DNA of 57,416 nt, taken from contig JAOCPU010000096.1 in assembly GCA_035772785.1 (NCBI GenBank), positions 1 through 57,416 of the forward strand, read 5' to 3'. This stretch comes from Phlebiopsis flavidoalba (taxonomy: Eukaryota > Basidiomycota > Agaricomycetes > Polyporales > Phanerochaetaceae). Under the pieces are notes generated by a model, which did not search any database, was not told where the DNA came from, and worked only from the letters and a program-made list of their open reading frames with translations. The position numbers were made by a program, and so were the translations under genes. Shown one piece after another: positions 44,000 to 54,640 of this stretch. Position 1 is the stretch's first letter; each line of letters begins with the position of its first letter.

Positions 44000-44430
44000 C
44001 GGATGCAACCACTGCTATCTCCACTTCCAAGTCCTCGGGCGGCAGCCGCGACAGTGCACTCGGCAACAGTGTTCACCTCCCCGGAATGTAGACTGTGTCA
44101 AAGTCATACTGCCCCAAGAATTTGTGCCATTGCGCCTGCCTGCAAGAGAGGTTTTTCTATTTCATAAATTTTGCCAGTGGTTGATAGTCAGTGTAAACAG
44201 TGAAGTGCATCCCCAACAAGTCTGTACACCATTTCTCCAGTGCACAATAAATGGACAATAGTTCCTTTTTGTACACAGAATAGTTGCACTCTGCACCAAC
44301 GACAACTGCATCGAGTCATACACCACAGGGCGGGCAGTCTTTGAGCGTGGGGCTGTACGATAGCACCGCACCTGTCTGCCAGTCAGAGGCATTGCACGAC
44401 ACAAAAAATGCAATTATCACCCATATATTC
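44000..44430 (-). pseudogene. Chromovirus RNase H
   Basis: RNase H degrades the RNA strand during reverse transcription. Pieces in order: NASDWQTGAVLSYSP (first Asp region, 44350-44400), ECNYSVYKKELLSI (Glu, 44245-44290), LGMHFTVYTDYQPLAKF (Asp, 44165-44220), WHKFLGQYDFDTVYIPG (44090-44140) and ALSRLPPEDL at 44020-44060. Frame changes occur between them. Typical of the gypsy RNase H with the following ADALSR tether. Confidence 0.8.
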
Positions 44431-44484
44431 TAGTAATCAATGGTCGTAAGGCATTCGCGCGAGACCACAAGGGCCTTTATCATG

Positions 44485-44760
44485 TCAAAACGCTGCCTGA
44501 TGGCCCTCGTTCCATCTAGGCCAGTGCTTATCACAATCCTTTGTTGTCAAAGGTATGAGTACGCAAATATGCTCAGCGAGCTTGGGAAGGAAACAATCAA
44601 GATAGCAAACCATACCTAGGAATGAACGGACCGTCAGATGCTGACTTTGGCTTAGGCCAAGTAATGACCCGTTCCGCAGGCCTGCATGTAGAAATTTTAC
44701 AAAAGAGCCTAATATTTGTAACTTGTTGTGTTGTAAACAGATGGGACATTCTAGGAGCAT
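44485..44760 (-). pseudogene. Chromovirus RT end (connection)
   Basis: Reads LGLSQSQHLTVRSFLGMVCYLDCFLPKLAEHICVL and PRWNEGHQAAF, the connection between reverse transcriptase and RNase H (family FLGLVNYYRKFIPNLAxxxxPL). The YxDD active site would lie about 90 residues further upstream, beyond the truncation. This is the most 5' piece of the element. Confidence 0.8.
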
Positions 44761-44769
44761 TTTTAAAAT

Positions 44770-45040
44770 GGGGTCCCATTTTTCAGTGTGTTGCGTAATG
44801 TAGCCCCCATCAAAACAAACATATTTTAGCTAAGCACTTTAGCCATATATTTTGATGGGAAGGAGCTATGTGGCAAAATAGAGTTTTCTAATATAAGCAA
44901 CTCCATGGAATTTGCGGAAAAGCGCGCTCAAAAAGCGCCAGAAACCGGTTCCCATCAAAAGCTTTGTGGCACTGATGGTGCCTGCTTCCAGATAAGATTC
45001 TGCTTCCATCAAATTAGATTAGATCTTGATGGGCTAGCTC
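44770..45040 (+). repeat. CCCATCAAAA repeat, copy 2
   Basis: Holds CCCCATCAAAACAAACATATTTTAGC (44809), TATTTTGATGGG (44848, inverted), CCCATCAAAAGC (44952), TTCCATCAAATT (45005) and CTTGATGGG (45023). CCCATCAAAACAAACATAT with ATATTTTGATGGG is a 50-bp stem-loop. The segment matches 3870-4010 in inverted orientation. It starts exactly at the truncated end of the chromovirus pol. Confidence 0.55.
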
Positions 45041-47236
45041 CTGGCATTATATTCCGCTTTTCCTGCTCATTTCTGCTGCAATTTCTGCCTCTCTCCTTTC
45101 GTTCTCCTCCATTCTTTTGTGTAGGTTATATAGATATACATTTGTGGAGCTCAGATCTCGATTTTCGAAAGGTTCCATGATGTGGCAGGGCCTACAGGAA
45201 TATAAATACCATTATAATTAATAAAAAAGCGGTCAAATGGCACATTGGGGGGTACACCCTGGGGGAATGGAGGCCTATAAATGGGCGGTACACTTGCCAT
45301 TGTATAGGTATACATTGGGGCAATACAGAAATGAAGTTTGGAAGCTATACAAGTACATGGGAACAATAGGGATATATATATTATTCTGGGGAAAAGCGGA
45401 AAAATAATATTTGGGCAGCTTCCCTTGGAGGTATTATTGGTCTGGGGGGTCGTTTGTAACTATTTAAGATATTGGTTTATAGCATTGGGATAGTGTACAT
45501 ACAACGCTGGAACACCAGGGGATCAATACAGCACATGCTACATGCTGATATATACCCCCAAATGGGGGGTACCCAGCATAAAAGCGAAAATGCGCATTTA
45601 CCCCTGGGCTCTATAGCGGTGGGATACCTTCTGGCTGTTGTCTATATACTCTATATATGTGGGGCCATATGTGGAATTAGTTAGAGAGCTTCAGAACAAC
45701 TTCCCCAGGTGCTGCAGCCCTTAAACCCAAAAAGAAGCGTCATTTAGGGTTTAAAAAAGCAAAAACATGTGCACCATTCACACACAGGGCAGTATAATTC
45801 TATTCCAGCTGTAGAAAACATCCTACATACCTCCCCACATATGCTACAATTTAGTTTACATCAATCTCCCAAATGGGTGGAAAGATGTGCTAGTGTTACA
45901 AGAGAATGCATGGGGTTAACATGAATCTCTGTACAATTATACAACTTCCTGTCTGTTTCTATGCTCTGGACAGGCTGTACATGTCCCCTCCTTTCGCAAA
46001 TTTGTATATAAGGTTTTCAGGGGTGTAGAATACGATGGAGATATCAGCTAAGCTTCAATTGTATTGCAATACCATGATTCTGGCTTAACCCTAAAATTCG
46101 AAAATAAGCGCCAGGATAATCGACCAAGATCTGGGAAATCGCACTAGCTACAGCCATCCCGTTGTTTCCACAATTTATGGGCATGTACCTAGGTACCTAT
46201 AGGGTACTTTCCATTATACTCAGAATAGCAGATATTGATTTGGAGGGTGTAGGGGAGAGTAGCCATCAATTCCGCAAAATATGTTACCAAACATGCATAT
46301 CATGTTAAATCCTTTGATCTACATGGTGGAAAATACTTCTCATATGTGTATTTACAGGGGGGAAATGCCCAAAACAATCCCCAATCAATAGGGAAGCAAT
46401 GCCCAGACCCCAGATTTCGAAAAATACCGGAAATTCGAAACAATTCCCGAGGATAATGGGAATGTGTCAGATGATGTTCCTATGTTATGGGCATACTCAG
46501 AGAACATATAGGAGCTTAAACGAGAAGCAGCAAGGCCAGGGGAATGCAGGGGAACCCAGGGTACCCTATTGAAAATCGCGAAAAAAGCGAAATAAAATCG
46601 AATTATATTGGTAGCACCCCTGACAGGCCAAATATGGGAATTCTGTTTGGTGAGCATGTTCTAAACATACATAGGTACTCAAACTACAATACAGCGCCCT
46701 AAATAAGCAAGGGGGAAGCTGGGGAGCAACCCCAAATGCAGCCCAAAAGCGGAATTGATGGGAAGCGGATTGCCATCAATTCCCAGCCTAATTGGGCAAG
46801 GGGACGCATTGTGGGTCCACCCACAGGGTCCAGCCGCCTTCTCGCGCCTTTTGGGCGCTTATTTTGCGCGCAAAAGGTCGTGTTAAGAAAAATTGATGGC
46901 ATCCTAGCTCATTCATTTCTTCACCAAATTTTTGTCATGCTGATATGTTTAGGAAGCCAGAAAGCAGGGCTTCAAAAAAGAAAATTACCATTTTTGGAAG
47001 TTGTCAGCCTTTTTGTAAAACACCCCCCATTTTAAAAAGGATGTCAGCCCGAGCCTGGGACCCCCTTTTTAAAAGGCTCCTAGGATGGCCCATCTATTTT
47101 ACAATACAGCCAGTTACAGATCTGTAGGTGTTTTGTAAAAGGACTACATGGTCTGGTGTAAGGGGGAAGCCGGGGGCGACGACAGCGGGCTCGAAGATGG
47201 AGAAGACGGCGGCGAATATACAAGGTCTAGCCCCTC
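45041..47236. other. No gene recognised; rich in short G runs
   Basis: Non-coding in all frames (longest about 99 codons, unrecognised). Words such as GGGGGTACACC, GGGGGGTACCC, CCCAAATGGGGGG and AATTCGAAA recur. The last 130 bp (47100-47236) become GC-rich. The piece abuts the LINE poly(T). Confidence 0.4.
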
Positions 47237-47260
47237 TTTTTTTTTTTTTTTTTTTTTTTT
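47237..47260 (-). other. 24-nt poly(T): poly(A) tail of the LINE
   Basis: An uninterrupted run of 24 T. On the minus strand it follows CATGAGAATAAAAA, so an AATAAA-like signal precedes the A run. It marks the 3' terminus of the LINE that extends to the right. The left flank gives the genomic insertion side. Confidence 0.85.
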
Positions 47261-47697
47261 ATTCTCATGTTGATAACGGACCGTAAAACGATGTTACATG
47301 AGGTCCGGAAATAAATACTGTAAAATAAGTGTCCACCGTGCACGTACCCCAGCAAGCCCCAGATCCGTGTGTGCTCCGCTCTCAGACCCCCCAAGGGGCC
47401 AGGCAAAGCCGGTGCGCTCCCTGGAGCGGGCCACCCCCGCTGTAAACGGACACATTTCCCCCGAGCTCGCCAAGGGCCCATGCCGCTACTCGGTCACCAT
47501 GAGCTAACTGCCCACACCCCTAGTCGGTAAAGTGCGAGGTCGAGTGGGGTAGGCATCCTATATAGTCATCCCATCTCTTACCCAAGTGTCCCCAAGGCCT
47601 TCCTCTTCCCCGGGTACACGTGCCGGTCGGGCCACCAATTCACCACGCCCCTCCACCACTTCTTGCGTGATTATGTGCCCTTACCCGCAGTGGATCC
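47261..47697 (-). other. LINE 3' UTR
   Basis: Between the end of the ORF2 tail and the poly(A). GC-rich with no coding motif; a 119-codon plus frame here (47586-47945) is a shadow of ORF2. Confidence 0.5.
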
Positions 47698-48560
47698 TCA
47701 CGGTCGCTCAAGGGTTTGTCGGAGAATACTCCCACAAATCCAAAACTCCCCGTACGATGTCCTCGTGCTCTCGAGATGAAAGTTCCCCGAACTGTGCAGT
47801 GTACTCGCAGCCACCTTACGGGCATACCATTGAGCAAACCTTTGTTCAAGCTGGTTCACGGACGGGAAGTGGCGTTCCCACCCTTCCTCCGAGACGTTCA
47901 GTCCCTTCTGCCGGCTGCGAACCGATTGTTCCTCATCAGCGATGAACCTCAGTCGCAATTCGCGTCGCTTCCGGGTATGCCACAGAGCGCGGAAAATCCA
48001 CGGAGATGTCTCCTCAGTGAGGCCGTCATCTTGATCGGCGGTGGCCTTTGTGACAATGTCTGTCCATGCAAAGGTCCCCGCCATGGGATTCAACCGAAGG
48101 AACCAGCGTTGGTCCTCCCAGTTGGTGTAAAATATGATCTTGCGGTTGTGGAGGTTGTACTCCCTTTCGGAGATCCGTCCATCCACGACGTCCGCGTATG
48201 GTTTCCAGCCCTGTGAGATGAGCCACGGGTCAGCTCCCCCAGTGTTGTGCCAGAGGATGTCCCACAGCTCCTGATCTCCAACCAGTCGATGGTCCGGGCG
48301 GTCGTTTCGGGCGAGGAAAGTCGCGTGAGTATACCCGGGTGGAGGTGTCTTTGGGGCACGTTCCAACCCCATGTGTGGGTCATACCGCTCGGCACGCTCA
48401 AGTTCGCGGAGGTGCTCCCTCCAGCGGACAAGTTCGCGCTGTTGGTCAGATTTAGCAAATGAGGTATCGGTGAAGCCTCTGCTCCACCCTTGCATTCATA
48501 TAGAATGTGGTCTCGTGACTCCAGAACCTTCCTCCCCCGTGCTGAACCGACAGTACCAGC
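47698..48560 (-). pseudogene. LINE ORF2 C-terminal knuckle and tail
   Basis: The zinc-knuckle-like block CWYCRFSTGEEGSG, then DHILYECKG (frame change) is the usual end of the LINE RNase H region. It is followed by the longest intact frame of the window, 265 codons (47698-48495): a charged helix-rich part (LVRWREHLRELERAER), GYTHATFLARNDRPDHRL, WKPYADVVDGRISER and RWFLRLNPMAGTFAWTDIV near residues 140-165, then an Arg-rich end. From memory, a similar tail (FLxxNPMxxTFEWxDIV) occurs in basidiomycete LINEs. Its function is unknown to me. Confidence 0.7.
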
Positions 48561-48857
48561 AGGACTTGGGGCCATCCAGGTTGAAGCGAGATCGGAAGCT
48601 TCCACATGGGAAGTGTCCAACAAAGAACCGCAGGGTGCGGCCCATGTCTTTTTGAGACTTGCCCATCGTGCGCAGGAACCAATTAGTTTTGGCTTTCCGC
48701 AAAATTTGGTGTGATGGCGCCCCCACTCGATTTCCACGCCATGTGAAGTCCCCCTTCGGGGCGCCATTACGCACAGCTGTACCGGTCACAGGCCAGGACT
48801 GGCCTCGGTATTTACTGCTAGTACCAATTTGTTGAGCCCAGGCATGATCAATTCTCT

Positions 48858-49241
48858 TGGATCCAATCTGCCGTGCCATAGCGTATGAGGTGTATGTCGG
48901 CTGGGGCAGGTCGCATCCTGCCTTAGCCACTAAGTCCACCTCTTCATTTAATTCAACGCCGACATGGCCTGGGGGACCCATCTCAGGTCAACCCTCCGCA
49001 ACCGCAGAGGGTCAGCCTCATGAGACAAGAATCCCCGGATTTGCGATGCTGTTCGCACTGCGCATAGCATGGACGGGCCTGGCTTGGGGGCCAATATTCC
49101 TTCCACTGCCGCCTTGTTATCCGCAAACACATAAATGTGTTGGTAGTTGGGGTCTTCCCCCGCCAGTGTACACGCCTGCGTGATCCCTAATTCGAGGGCG
49201 ATCATTTCCGCATCGAAAGGGCGTGACTTGTCCGCACGCAA
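48858..49241 (-). pseudogene. LINE RNase H domain
   Basis: Reads FDAEMIALELGITQA (catalytic Glu), YQHIYVFADNKAAVEGIL (catalytic Asp) and, after a frame change at about 48960, RWVPGHVGVELNEEVDLVAKAG, the GHxGxxxNExAD segment with the last acidic residue. The first Asp, expected in a TDGS motif upstream of 49241, lies in another frame near 49330-49360 (VASDGSQRN). All the motifs are recognisable; the frame breaks make it inactive. Confidence 0.85.
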
Positions 49242-49319
49242 TGGTCACCTCCTTACGTTCCCGCTCAAGAGTACGTGGGTTTGTACCATCGCATGATATA
49301 TCCTGCTCCCGAGGCGACC

Positions 49320-50298
49320 CTATGAGGGGCGGTTGCGGTAGCTGCGTTGCGCTGGGACCCGTCTGACGCAACGACAATGCCATGCACGTCGCCTTCGGGC
49401 GGTTTGGATCCGAGGCTGCAAGACACGTTCGACCCATCGTTCGAAGTGCTCGTCATCTTTGGGAGGAGCTTTGGTGTACACTGCGATGCGTTCATCAAAC
49501 ACTTCGCGGACACGGTCTCCTGGGCGTGCTTCCGTGCTCAGGAAATCGTACTCTTCCTGGCACTGGGTAGAGGCGATCTCATGGATGACACGGATTGGCC
49601 CTTGCGCATCAACTGTCTTTCGACACTTATGTGGGAACGGAGCAGTAATGTTGAGTTCCGACTTGGTCCACACTCGGGGCAAGTGAGCCCTTATGGGATG
49701 TCCGTCGTGCAGTGTTCTCGCTCGCAGGCACGCCTTGTTCATTAGGCGGTTAACTGTGAGCTTGATAGGCAAAATGCCTGCAGCCATTTCCATGGCTCCA
49801 ATGGGTGTGGTGCGGAAAGCACCGGTGATCCATCGGACAGCGCGCGACTGGCGCGCGCTGAAGCTCCCCAATAATCCATTTGCGCCCTTTCCAGTTGGGT
49901 TCCCACCACACTTGCGCGGCGTAGGTTAGAAGCGGTACCGACGTTTTTGAGATGTAGATCTGTCTCTTCTCGTACGGGTTCATTCTCGAACTGAATTGCC
50001 AAGCATACGAAAAGCGCAACCACAGTACTACACACGCCTTTGTGGCATAAAATCGTATGTGTTCGCGGAATGTGAGTTGAGGGTCAAGATAAATGCCCAG
50101 GTATCGCATAGTTGCTTTTGGTTTCACGGTAGTCAGGGTGCCCCCCTCCTTTACCTTCAGGTATGGCCCAAGGGGTCGGTCCGGTGACCACTCCTTGGCA
50201 TGTCCATTGCGCCTTCGATTAATGAAGTGCATGAGTTTCGAGCTTGTCAGGTTCCTGGACCAAGCCCAGGCGACGCATGTCGCGGACAAGCTCTTCAA
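49320..50298 (-). pseudogene. LINE RT thumb and connection
   Basis: After the catalytic motif come SSKLMHFINRRR (KxELMHF class), MRYLGIYLDPQLTFREHIRFYATKA, PVLTYAAQVWW in the form PLLTYAAQVWWEPNW, WIIGELQRA, then in the next frame SRAVRWITGAFRTTPIGAMEMAAGILPI and LMNKACLRARTL. This YLGxxLDxxLxFxxH to YGxxxW pattern is diagnostic for the Tad1/I-type RT. One frameshift lies at about 49870. Remaining residues to 49320 form a linker to RNase H. Confidence 0.88.
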
Positions 50299-50346
50299 AC
50301 ACGCTGCGCAGGAGATGGCAGTTGGAGCTTGAGTTGATCGTGATAC

Positions 50347-50743
50347 TCAGTGTCCTCTGCTGGCAGGGTCTATCTTGCCCGCCACATGGATGAGACCATC
50401 GTCAACAAAAAATTGAAGCGTGAGAATATGACCTGTGTTTGCCTTAATTTCTTGGGGGGTCCCAAGGTGTGCGCGACAAAACACAACCTCGTCGCCGTCA
50501 TCATCGACGACGCGTTTTGACCTTCTGGACTGGGACAATCTTGTGAAGAACAGGGGCCAGGTATAGGCCAGTGAGGACCGGCGAAAGAGCCAGACCCCTG
50601 ACCCACACCTGTGGAGAAGTCCATGGGCTCCAAAGAGGGCCCCATTGAACAGAAAACCGTGTTTGTCGGTCTTTAAGATAATCATCGAAGTACAGGCAAA
50701 GTTCGGTGCTAAAGCCCTGTCTTCTCAAGATCAGGGACAGCAT
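50347..50743 (-). pseudogene. LINE RT palm with FVDD
   Basis: The catalytic motif FFVDDG is at 50398-50409 (F/YxDD class, both Asp kept). Upstream, in another frame, are GFSTELCLYFDDYLKDRQT, the end of the helix preceding the palm, and GLALSPVLTGLYLAPVL at 50545-50596, corresponding to QGSPLSPxL; the Gln-Gly-Ser part is altered (VRGLALSP). At least one frameshift separates the two. Confidence 0.85.
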
Positions 50744-51756
50744 GTCGTGGTTAATGGAGGGGAAGAACTGGGCGACATCGAGCAGTTAATGCCGATGAGT
50801 CCATTCCCTGCTTCCACGCTTGTTTTGATATTGTGTACCAGCTGTACGCCGGCATCAACGGTGGAGTGTTGTATCGTGCCCCCAAACTGACACGGGTGTA
50901 ACACTCCAAACTTTTTGGCCATCAAACTGCATTCGGCGGGCAATCACTTTCTCAAGCAACTTGCCGATGCAGTTGAGTAGTACGATCGGGACGGTAAGCC
51001 TTAGCCTTCGTATAGTCCTATGGGCGGTTCGGCTTGGTCAGAATGACTGTGGTAGATGCCTTGAACGGCTTGGGATGAACTCCCCATCTCACGCAGGCAG
51101 TATACAGCCTGGAAAGAGCCACCATAGGGTTTGTCTCCGTCAAAGTCTGTCTCCTCCTGTTCGCCTACAGGTTCGGATTCATCTCGTAGGATTCTCCGAA
51201 GCCAGAACCAACTGATGTGATCAGGGCCTGGTGCCGAGAAGTTGCTCGTCTTAGACAGAGCATCTTTTATTTCACGGGTTGATTCACGTCGGGGGAAAGG
51301 ACGTTCCTCCAAAGGTGGCCACAGCATCCAGCACTGAGGGGTCAACTGGTCTATCTAGCGTTGCTCGGTTGGTAAACTGTTCTTGGAACAATCTGCCCAT
51401 GGCCTTCGCTTGAGGTGACCAGCTTGCCCTCCGCGTCAGTCAAACCCAGTATTGGCGTTGGTTGACGAGGGCGGGTCCATGCAACATTGTCCCACACTCG
51501 TGCGATGTGTGGTAGTTATTTTGGTCGGTGGGTTCGCTCTGATGACTCCATCAAAGAATTCTCTTCTAGCTCGGTTGGCGGCGCCCTTAAGTCGCTTGCC
51601 ATCCACTTTGACCTTGTCAGCGCACTGCGTCCTGGTTCTATTTAGGTCTAACAGCTGCGCTTCGAGGTCTGCGATCGCTTCGTCACTAGCCGCTGGGGCG
51701 GTGGCGTCAGAAGGAAATCGGGCATCTCGGATGGAGTGTTTAAGCGCTGTGCACAA
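50744..51756 (-). pseudogene. LINE RT fingers and EN-RT linker
   Basis: Linker: DLEAQLLDLNRTRTQC and RLKGAANRARREFFDGVI (51436-51756). RT fingers: TSNFSAPGPDHISWFWLRRIL (51200-51265), the ASGPDxIxxxxLR motif, then KAxxTVILTKPN in a shifted frame near 51030, PIVLLNCIGKLLE (50955-50995) and FGVLHPCQFGGTIQHSTVDAG, VQLVHNIKTSVEAGN (50820-50915). Palm motif A follows with frame changes. Four or more frames are used. Confidence 0.85.
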
Positions 51757-52189
51757 GGGGATCGTGCCTTATCCCTGCAAACTCCAGCCGCGATTGTCGC
51801 AGCTCTTTGGCGCCCGGTCGGAGCATTCTGAATCCCCCCTCCACCATGATTTGGAATGCTTGCTGACCTTAGGGATAGTTTTGCGTGAGTGGTGGCCCAG
51901 GCCTGAGAGAAGGCTCTGGTCCAGCAACCGTTAGCTGTCCACTTCCACGTTTCTTCTCGAAGTAAGCATAATGGGGCAGAAGGTTAGCGACTGCTGCGCA
52001 GGCCATATAGGCAGGTCTTTCACAAAGTCCAGCTCCAGCTTTAGAGCCCACGCTTGATAGTTGGTTTCAGGAGTGGTGGAACCCCGCCGATCAACCCGTC
52101 CGTAAACCCTTATCATTCTTGGTATAAAGAGCTAACGCGATTGAGAAGTTGGTGTACCGGCGTCAATGATCACTGGTGACTTTTGCGGT
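51757..52189 (-). other. LINE ORF2 linker between endonuclease and RT, illegible
   Basis: Lies between the endonuclease end and the RT linker. Likely coding in origin but broken; no motif readable. Confidence 0.4.
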
Positions 52190-52850
52190 TTGCGGACAGG
52201 TTTCTGCCCACGGCGGTCATCATGCGGCGTCGTCCTCTAGTCCCACACTAGGTCGAGGACACCAGATCTCCTGCTTCTTCAGCGTTCGTTGTCCCAAGTG
52301 GACGCGCCATCTGGCTTGTTATGCAGAGTTAGTTGCATTTCTATTTCAGCGAGGTGGATTAATTCCTCGCATGCTGGGGAGGTTGCGTGTGCGTCGATTG
52401 CCCAATCGTTCCGCTTGTGTACCCACATAGGGTGTCGCAGATTGAAGTCGCGCACATGAATGTAATCGGGGGCAGAGAGTCTGCACGGTCTCAGAACAAG
52501 TACTTGACTGCCGCAAATGTCTTGGAGTCATTGTACACGTTAAGGAACGTGATTTGTCCCCCCTAGCTGGGGGTCGTAAGACTCATACACATAATGTACC
52601 GGGGTGTTTCACCAACATCCGTCCTAATGCGTGGGCTCAGATGGCGCCACTTGCGGTGAAGTCGCTCATCACCACGCGAGATTTCTGCCGACGCTCCGAG
52701 GAGCACGAAGTGTCTGTGAGCAATAGTGCCCGAAAAATAGTCGTCTCCGTCTTTATCGTTGGAAAGACGCTACTTTTTCTTGACGAACCCGTAGGCCTGG
52801 CCGGTTCTTGGAAGCATACCACGTCGACCGTGTTCAATATGCGTCTCGAG
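52190..52850 (-). pseudogene. LINE ORF2 AP-like endonuclease
   Basis: Endonuclease of the exonuclease III/AP type that nicks the target DNA. Motifs in order: NTVDVVCFQEPARP (52793-52837, catalytic Glu in QEP), ITFLNVYNDSKTFAAVKYL (52502-52556, the NVYN motif), HVRDFNLRHPMW (52418-52460, GDFN motif with Gly changed to Arg) and VLDLVWD (52240-52262, the STIDLxF position). A further Arg/His end block (SxHxPI) is not legible. Frame changes between motifs break the protein. Confidence 0.82.
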
Positions 52851-53349
52851 TGAACAATTGCATATGTTGGCGGCCTTTTGTGCCATTATTAAAGGAAGCT
52901 ACACGTGAGCCAGTAGGCTCCCGTTCAAACGGAGGGTCGGCGGGGGGGCCTCTGGCACAGACTGCCTTTGGTTGTTCCTCCTCTCCGCATTCCATTCACT
53001 CCGCGTTCTGTTCAGCATGTCGCGCATATCGCGCCATACGCTGCCGCCTGTAGAGCCTGAAGGTCCAGTCCCCGGCTATGCCAGCTCGGCGAGGTCCTCC
53101 ACGTCCTCGTTGTCGTCACCAAGGAGCTCCTCAACGTTCTCGTCGAAAACCTCATCATCCAATTGAGCTTCGAGGTAGAGCTGTGCTACCTCTCTTCCAC
53201 CAATTGGCCATCAAACAGACTTCGTTGTCGGTCGTCCCCCGAACGTGGACGTCGGCGTGCCTCTTGCTCATCGGACGACGATTCGCTTTTGTTCACGCTC
53301 TGAGATCTGACACTACTCGCCCCACTTTGGGGCGTCGATGCATTGGTTG
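52851..53349 (-). other. LINE spacer between ORF1 and ORF2
   Basis: About 500 bp with no legible motif. Contains the palindrome GAGGTAG-agctgtg-CTACCTC at 53170-53190. The start of ORF2 (family NxxxxxxK near the Met) was not found. Confidence 0.4.
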
Positions 53350-54640
53350 TGTGTTATACATACAAAGTACGGGAATGTATACGGTGAGGACTCGTAACAT
53401 TTAAGTACGAGCGTGGAGCCCCTACAGGGCACGCGAGTACAAAACGAGGATGTGCGTACAGCGTCATAGGTTCCCGCTTCCGGGATCTGCCTCCTAGCCT
53501 TCGGGGGACCCTTCGTCCATTGCAATGTGGCTCCTCCCGGGTGGTTGAATCCTGAGGGACCTGCTGCTCCCTCTTTGGATGGGCCAGGCCTCGCGGCATT
53601 GGCTTGCTCGCGTCGTTTCTCGGCCCGCTTCGCCAGGGTGGTCCTGGGGCGTGGGTCGTATTTGCCGGCTGCACTGTTCTTTGAGCGTCGCATGATCCCA
53701 TGCCGTGGGACTTGAGCCATGCCTCGAGCTCCTTCTTGTGAAGGCGGAGCTTGAAGCACTTGCATTCCCGGTCGAACGGGCCGTGTCCTGCCCCCTTGTC
53801 GCCGCAAGTTTCCTACAGAAGGCGTGGTGAGGTCTGCATACCGTGTCCGGCACAGCCATCTCGCCGTTTGTCTTCGCGCCACTTGCGGCATTCCTGTGTG
53901 GGAACACCACAACCTAGGATCCCAAGGCGCGTTGGGGTCGGTTAGCGGACATGGTAATCAGTACGCCCCGAGACTCGGTACGCACCTATGACGGTCCGTG
54001 GCATGAGCCGGCATGGAGCAAATGCGGGCAGATGACTTTATCATTGCCTTTGCAGTTCCACGCATCGTGTCCCCCACTCTCCGCAGCGTGGACACTGATG
54101 AACTGGCTCAACCAGGGGAAGACGCTGGATGCGGTAGTTGTTGTTGAACAGCTTGATGGCTCCATTCGAAACCAGCAGTCCGAGTCGGAGAACTTGGCAT
54201 CCTTGTCATCGGTGTACCGCCGAAGACAAGTGTGACATAGTCAGTCGGACCGGATTGCAGCTGAACCTTCATGTGAGGGACCTCGTCGGGGGTGAAAGAA
54301 GCGACTCGCGGCAGGCCAGGGTGTGCCTTCTGGAGTTTTCCTCGTATCGCATCAGCGATCTCGAAGCGTCGTTCGCCATCGGTTGTGTAAACGGCGACAT
54401 GCCCTTGATTTGCATCCGGGCTACTGCCCACGGCGCGGTTTACCGTTGGCCAAGGTTAGCTGCTTTCGCCTCCTCGGACCCGGGGTTGCACTCCCATGAA
54501 GAGCGTGCTATATGCCTCGAGGGCTTCCAAGAAGTCGTTCGTCGGCGGTCAAACCCTTCGACCATGCGGACGTTTGAGCCAGATGTCAAAGGAGGACTAA
54601 AGTTTGGTGCGTGGATGTGGACCTTCACAACCTCGATGTC
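53350..54640 (-). pseudogene. LINE ORF1 (gag-like, zinc knuckles)
   Basis: ORF1 binds element RNA. In order: KVHIHAPNFSPPLTSG (near 54600) and AIRGKLQKAHPGLPRVASF (54300-54350), PHMKVQLQSGPTDYVTLVFGG (54220-54280), typical of the Tad1-type ORF1 esterase-less gag; then CPRCGEWG (54070-54092) with HDAWNCKG in the next frame, making a CX2CX3GHX4C knuckle; then CGDKGAGHG/FDRECKCF near 53780-53830, a second knuckle; then a basic tail (RRSKNSAAGKYDPRPRT, LAKRAEKRREQANAARPGPS) and QWTKGPPKAR. Three frames are used. Confidence 0.75.

Larger units (their letters stand above)
42188..44760 (-). mobile_element. Ty3/gypsy chromovirus, 5'-truncated
   Basis: In minus-strand order: end of reverse transcriptase, RNase H, integrase (zinc-binding, catalytic core, C-terminal), chromodomain, polypurine-like GTGGGGAGGG and a 3' LTR. 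Gag, protease and most of reverse transcriptase are missing beyond 44760, where a CCCATCAAAA repeat begins. The chromodomain places it in the chromovirus branch, whose members target heterochromatin. Frameshifts and stops are frequent. Confidence 0.85.
47237..54640 (-). mobile_element. LINE (non-LTR retrotransposon, Tad1/I-type), minus strand
   Basis: Order on the minus strand: zinc-knuckle ORF1, then ORF2 with AP-type endonuclease, reverse transcriptase, RNase H, a CCHC-like knuckle and a long tail, then a 3' UTR and poly(A). RNase H after RT is the mark of the I/Tad1 group common in fungi. It is GC-rich, unlike the rest of the window. ORFs are broken by a moderate number of frameshifts but motifs are much better preserved than in the LTR elements. 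The 5' end is not defined; it may extend to the window edge. Confidence 0.88.

Noticed and set aside
44905..45180. 91-codon plus frame with a hydrophobic end
   Set aside because: Falls in the CCCATCAAAA repeat and has no homology; the hydrophobic part is T/C-rich sequence.
47716..48216. 166-codon plus-strand frame
   Set aside because: Antisense shadow of the LINE ORF2 tail.
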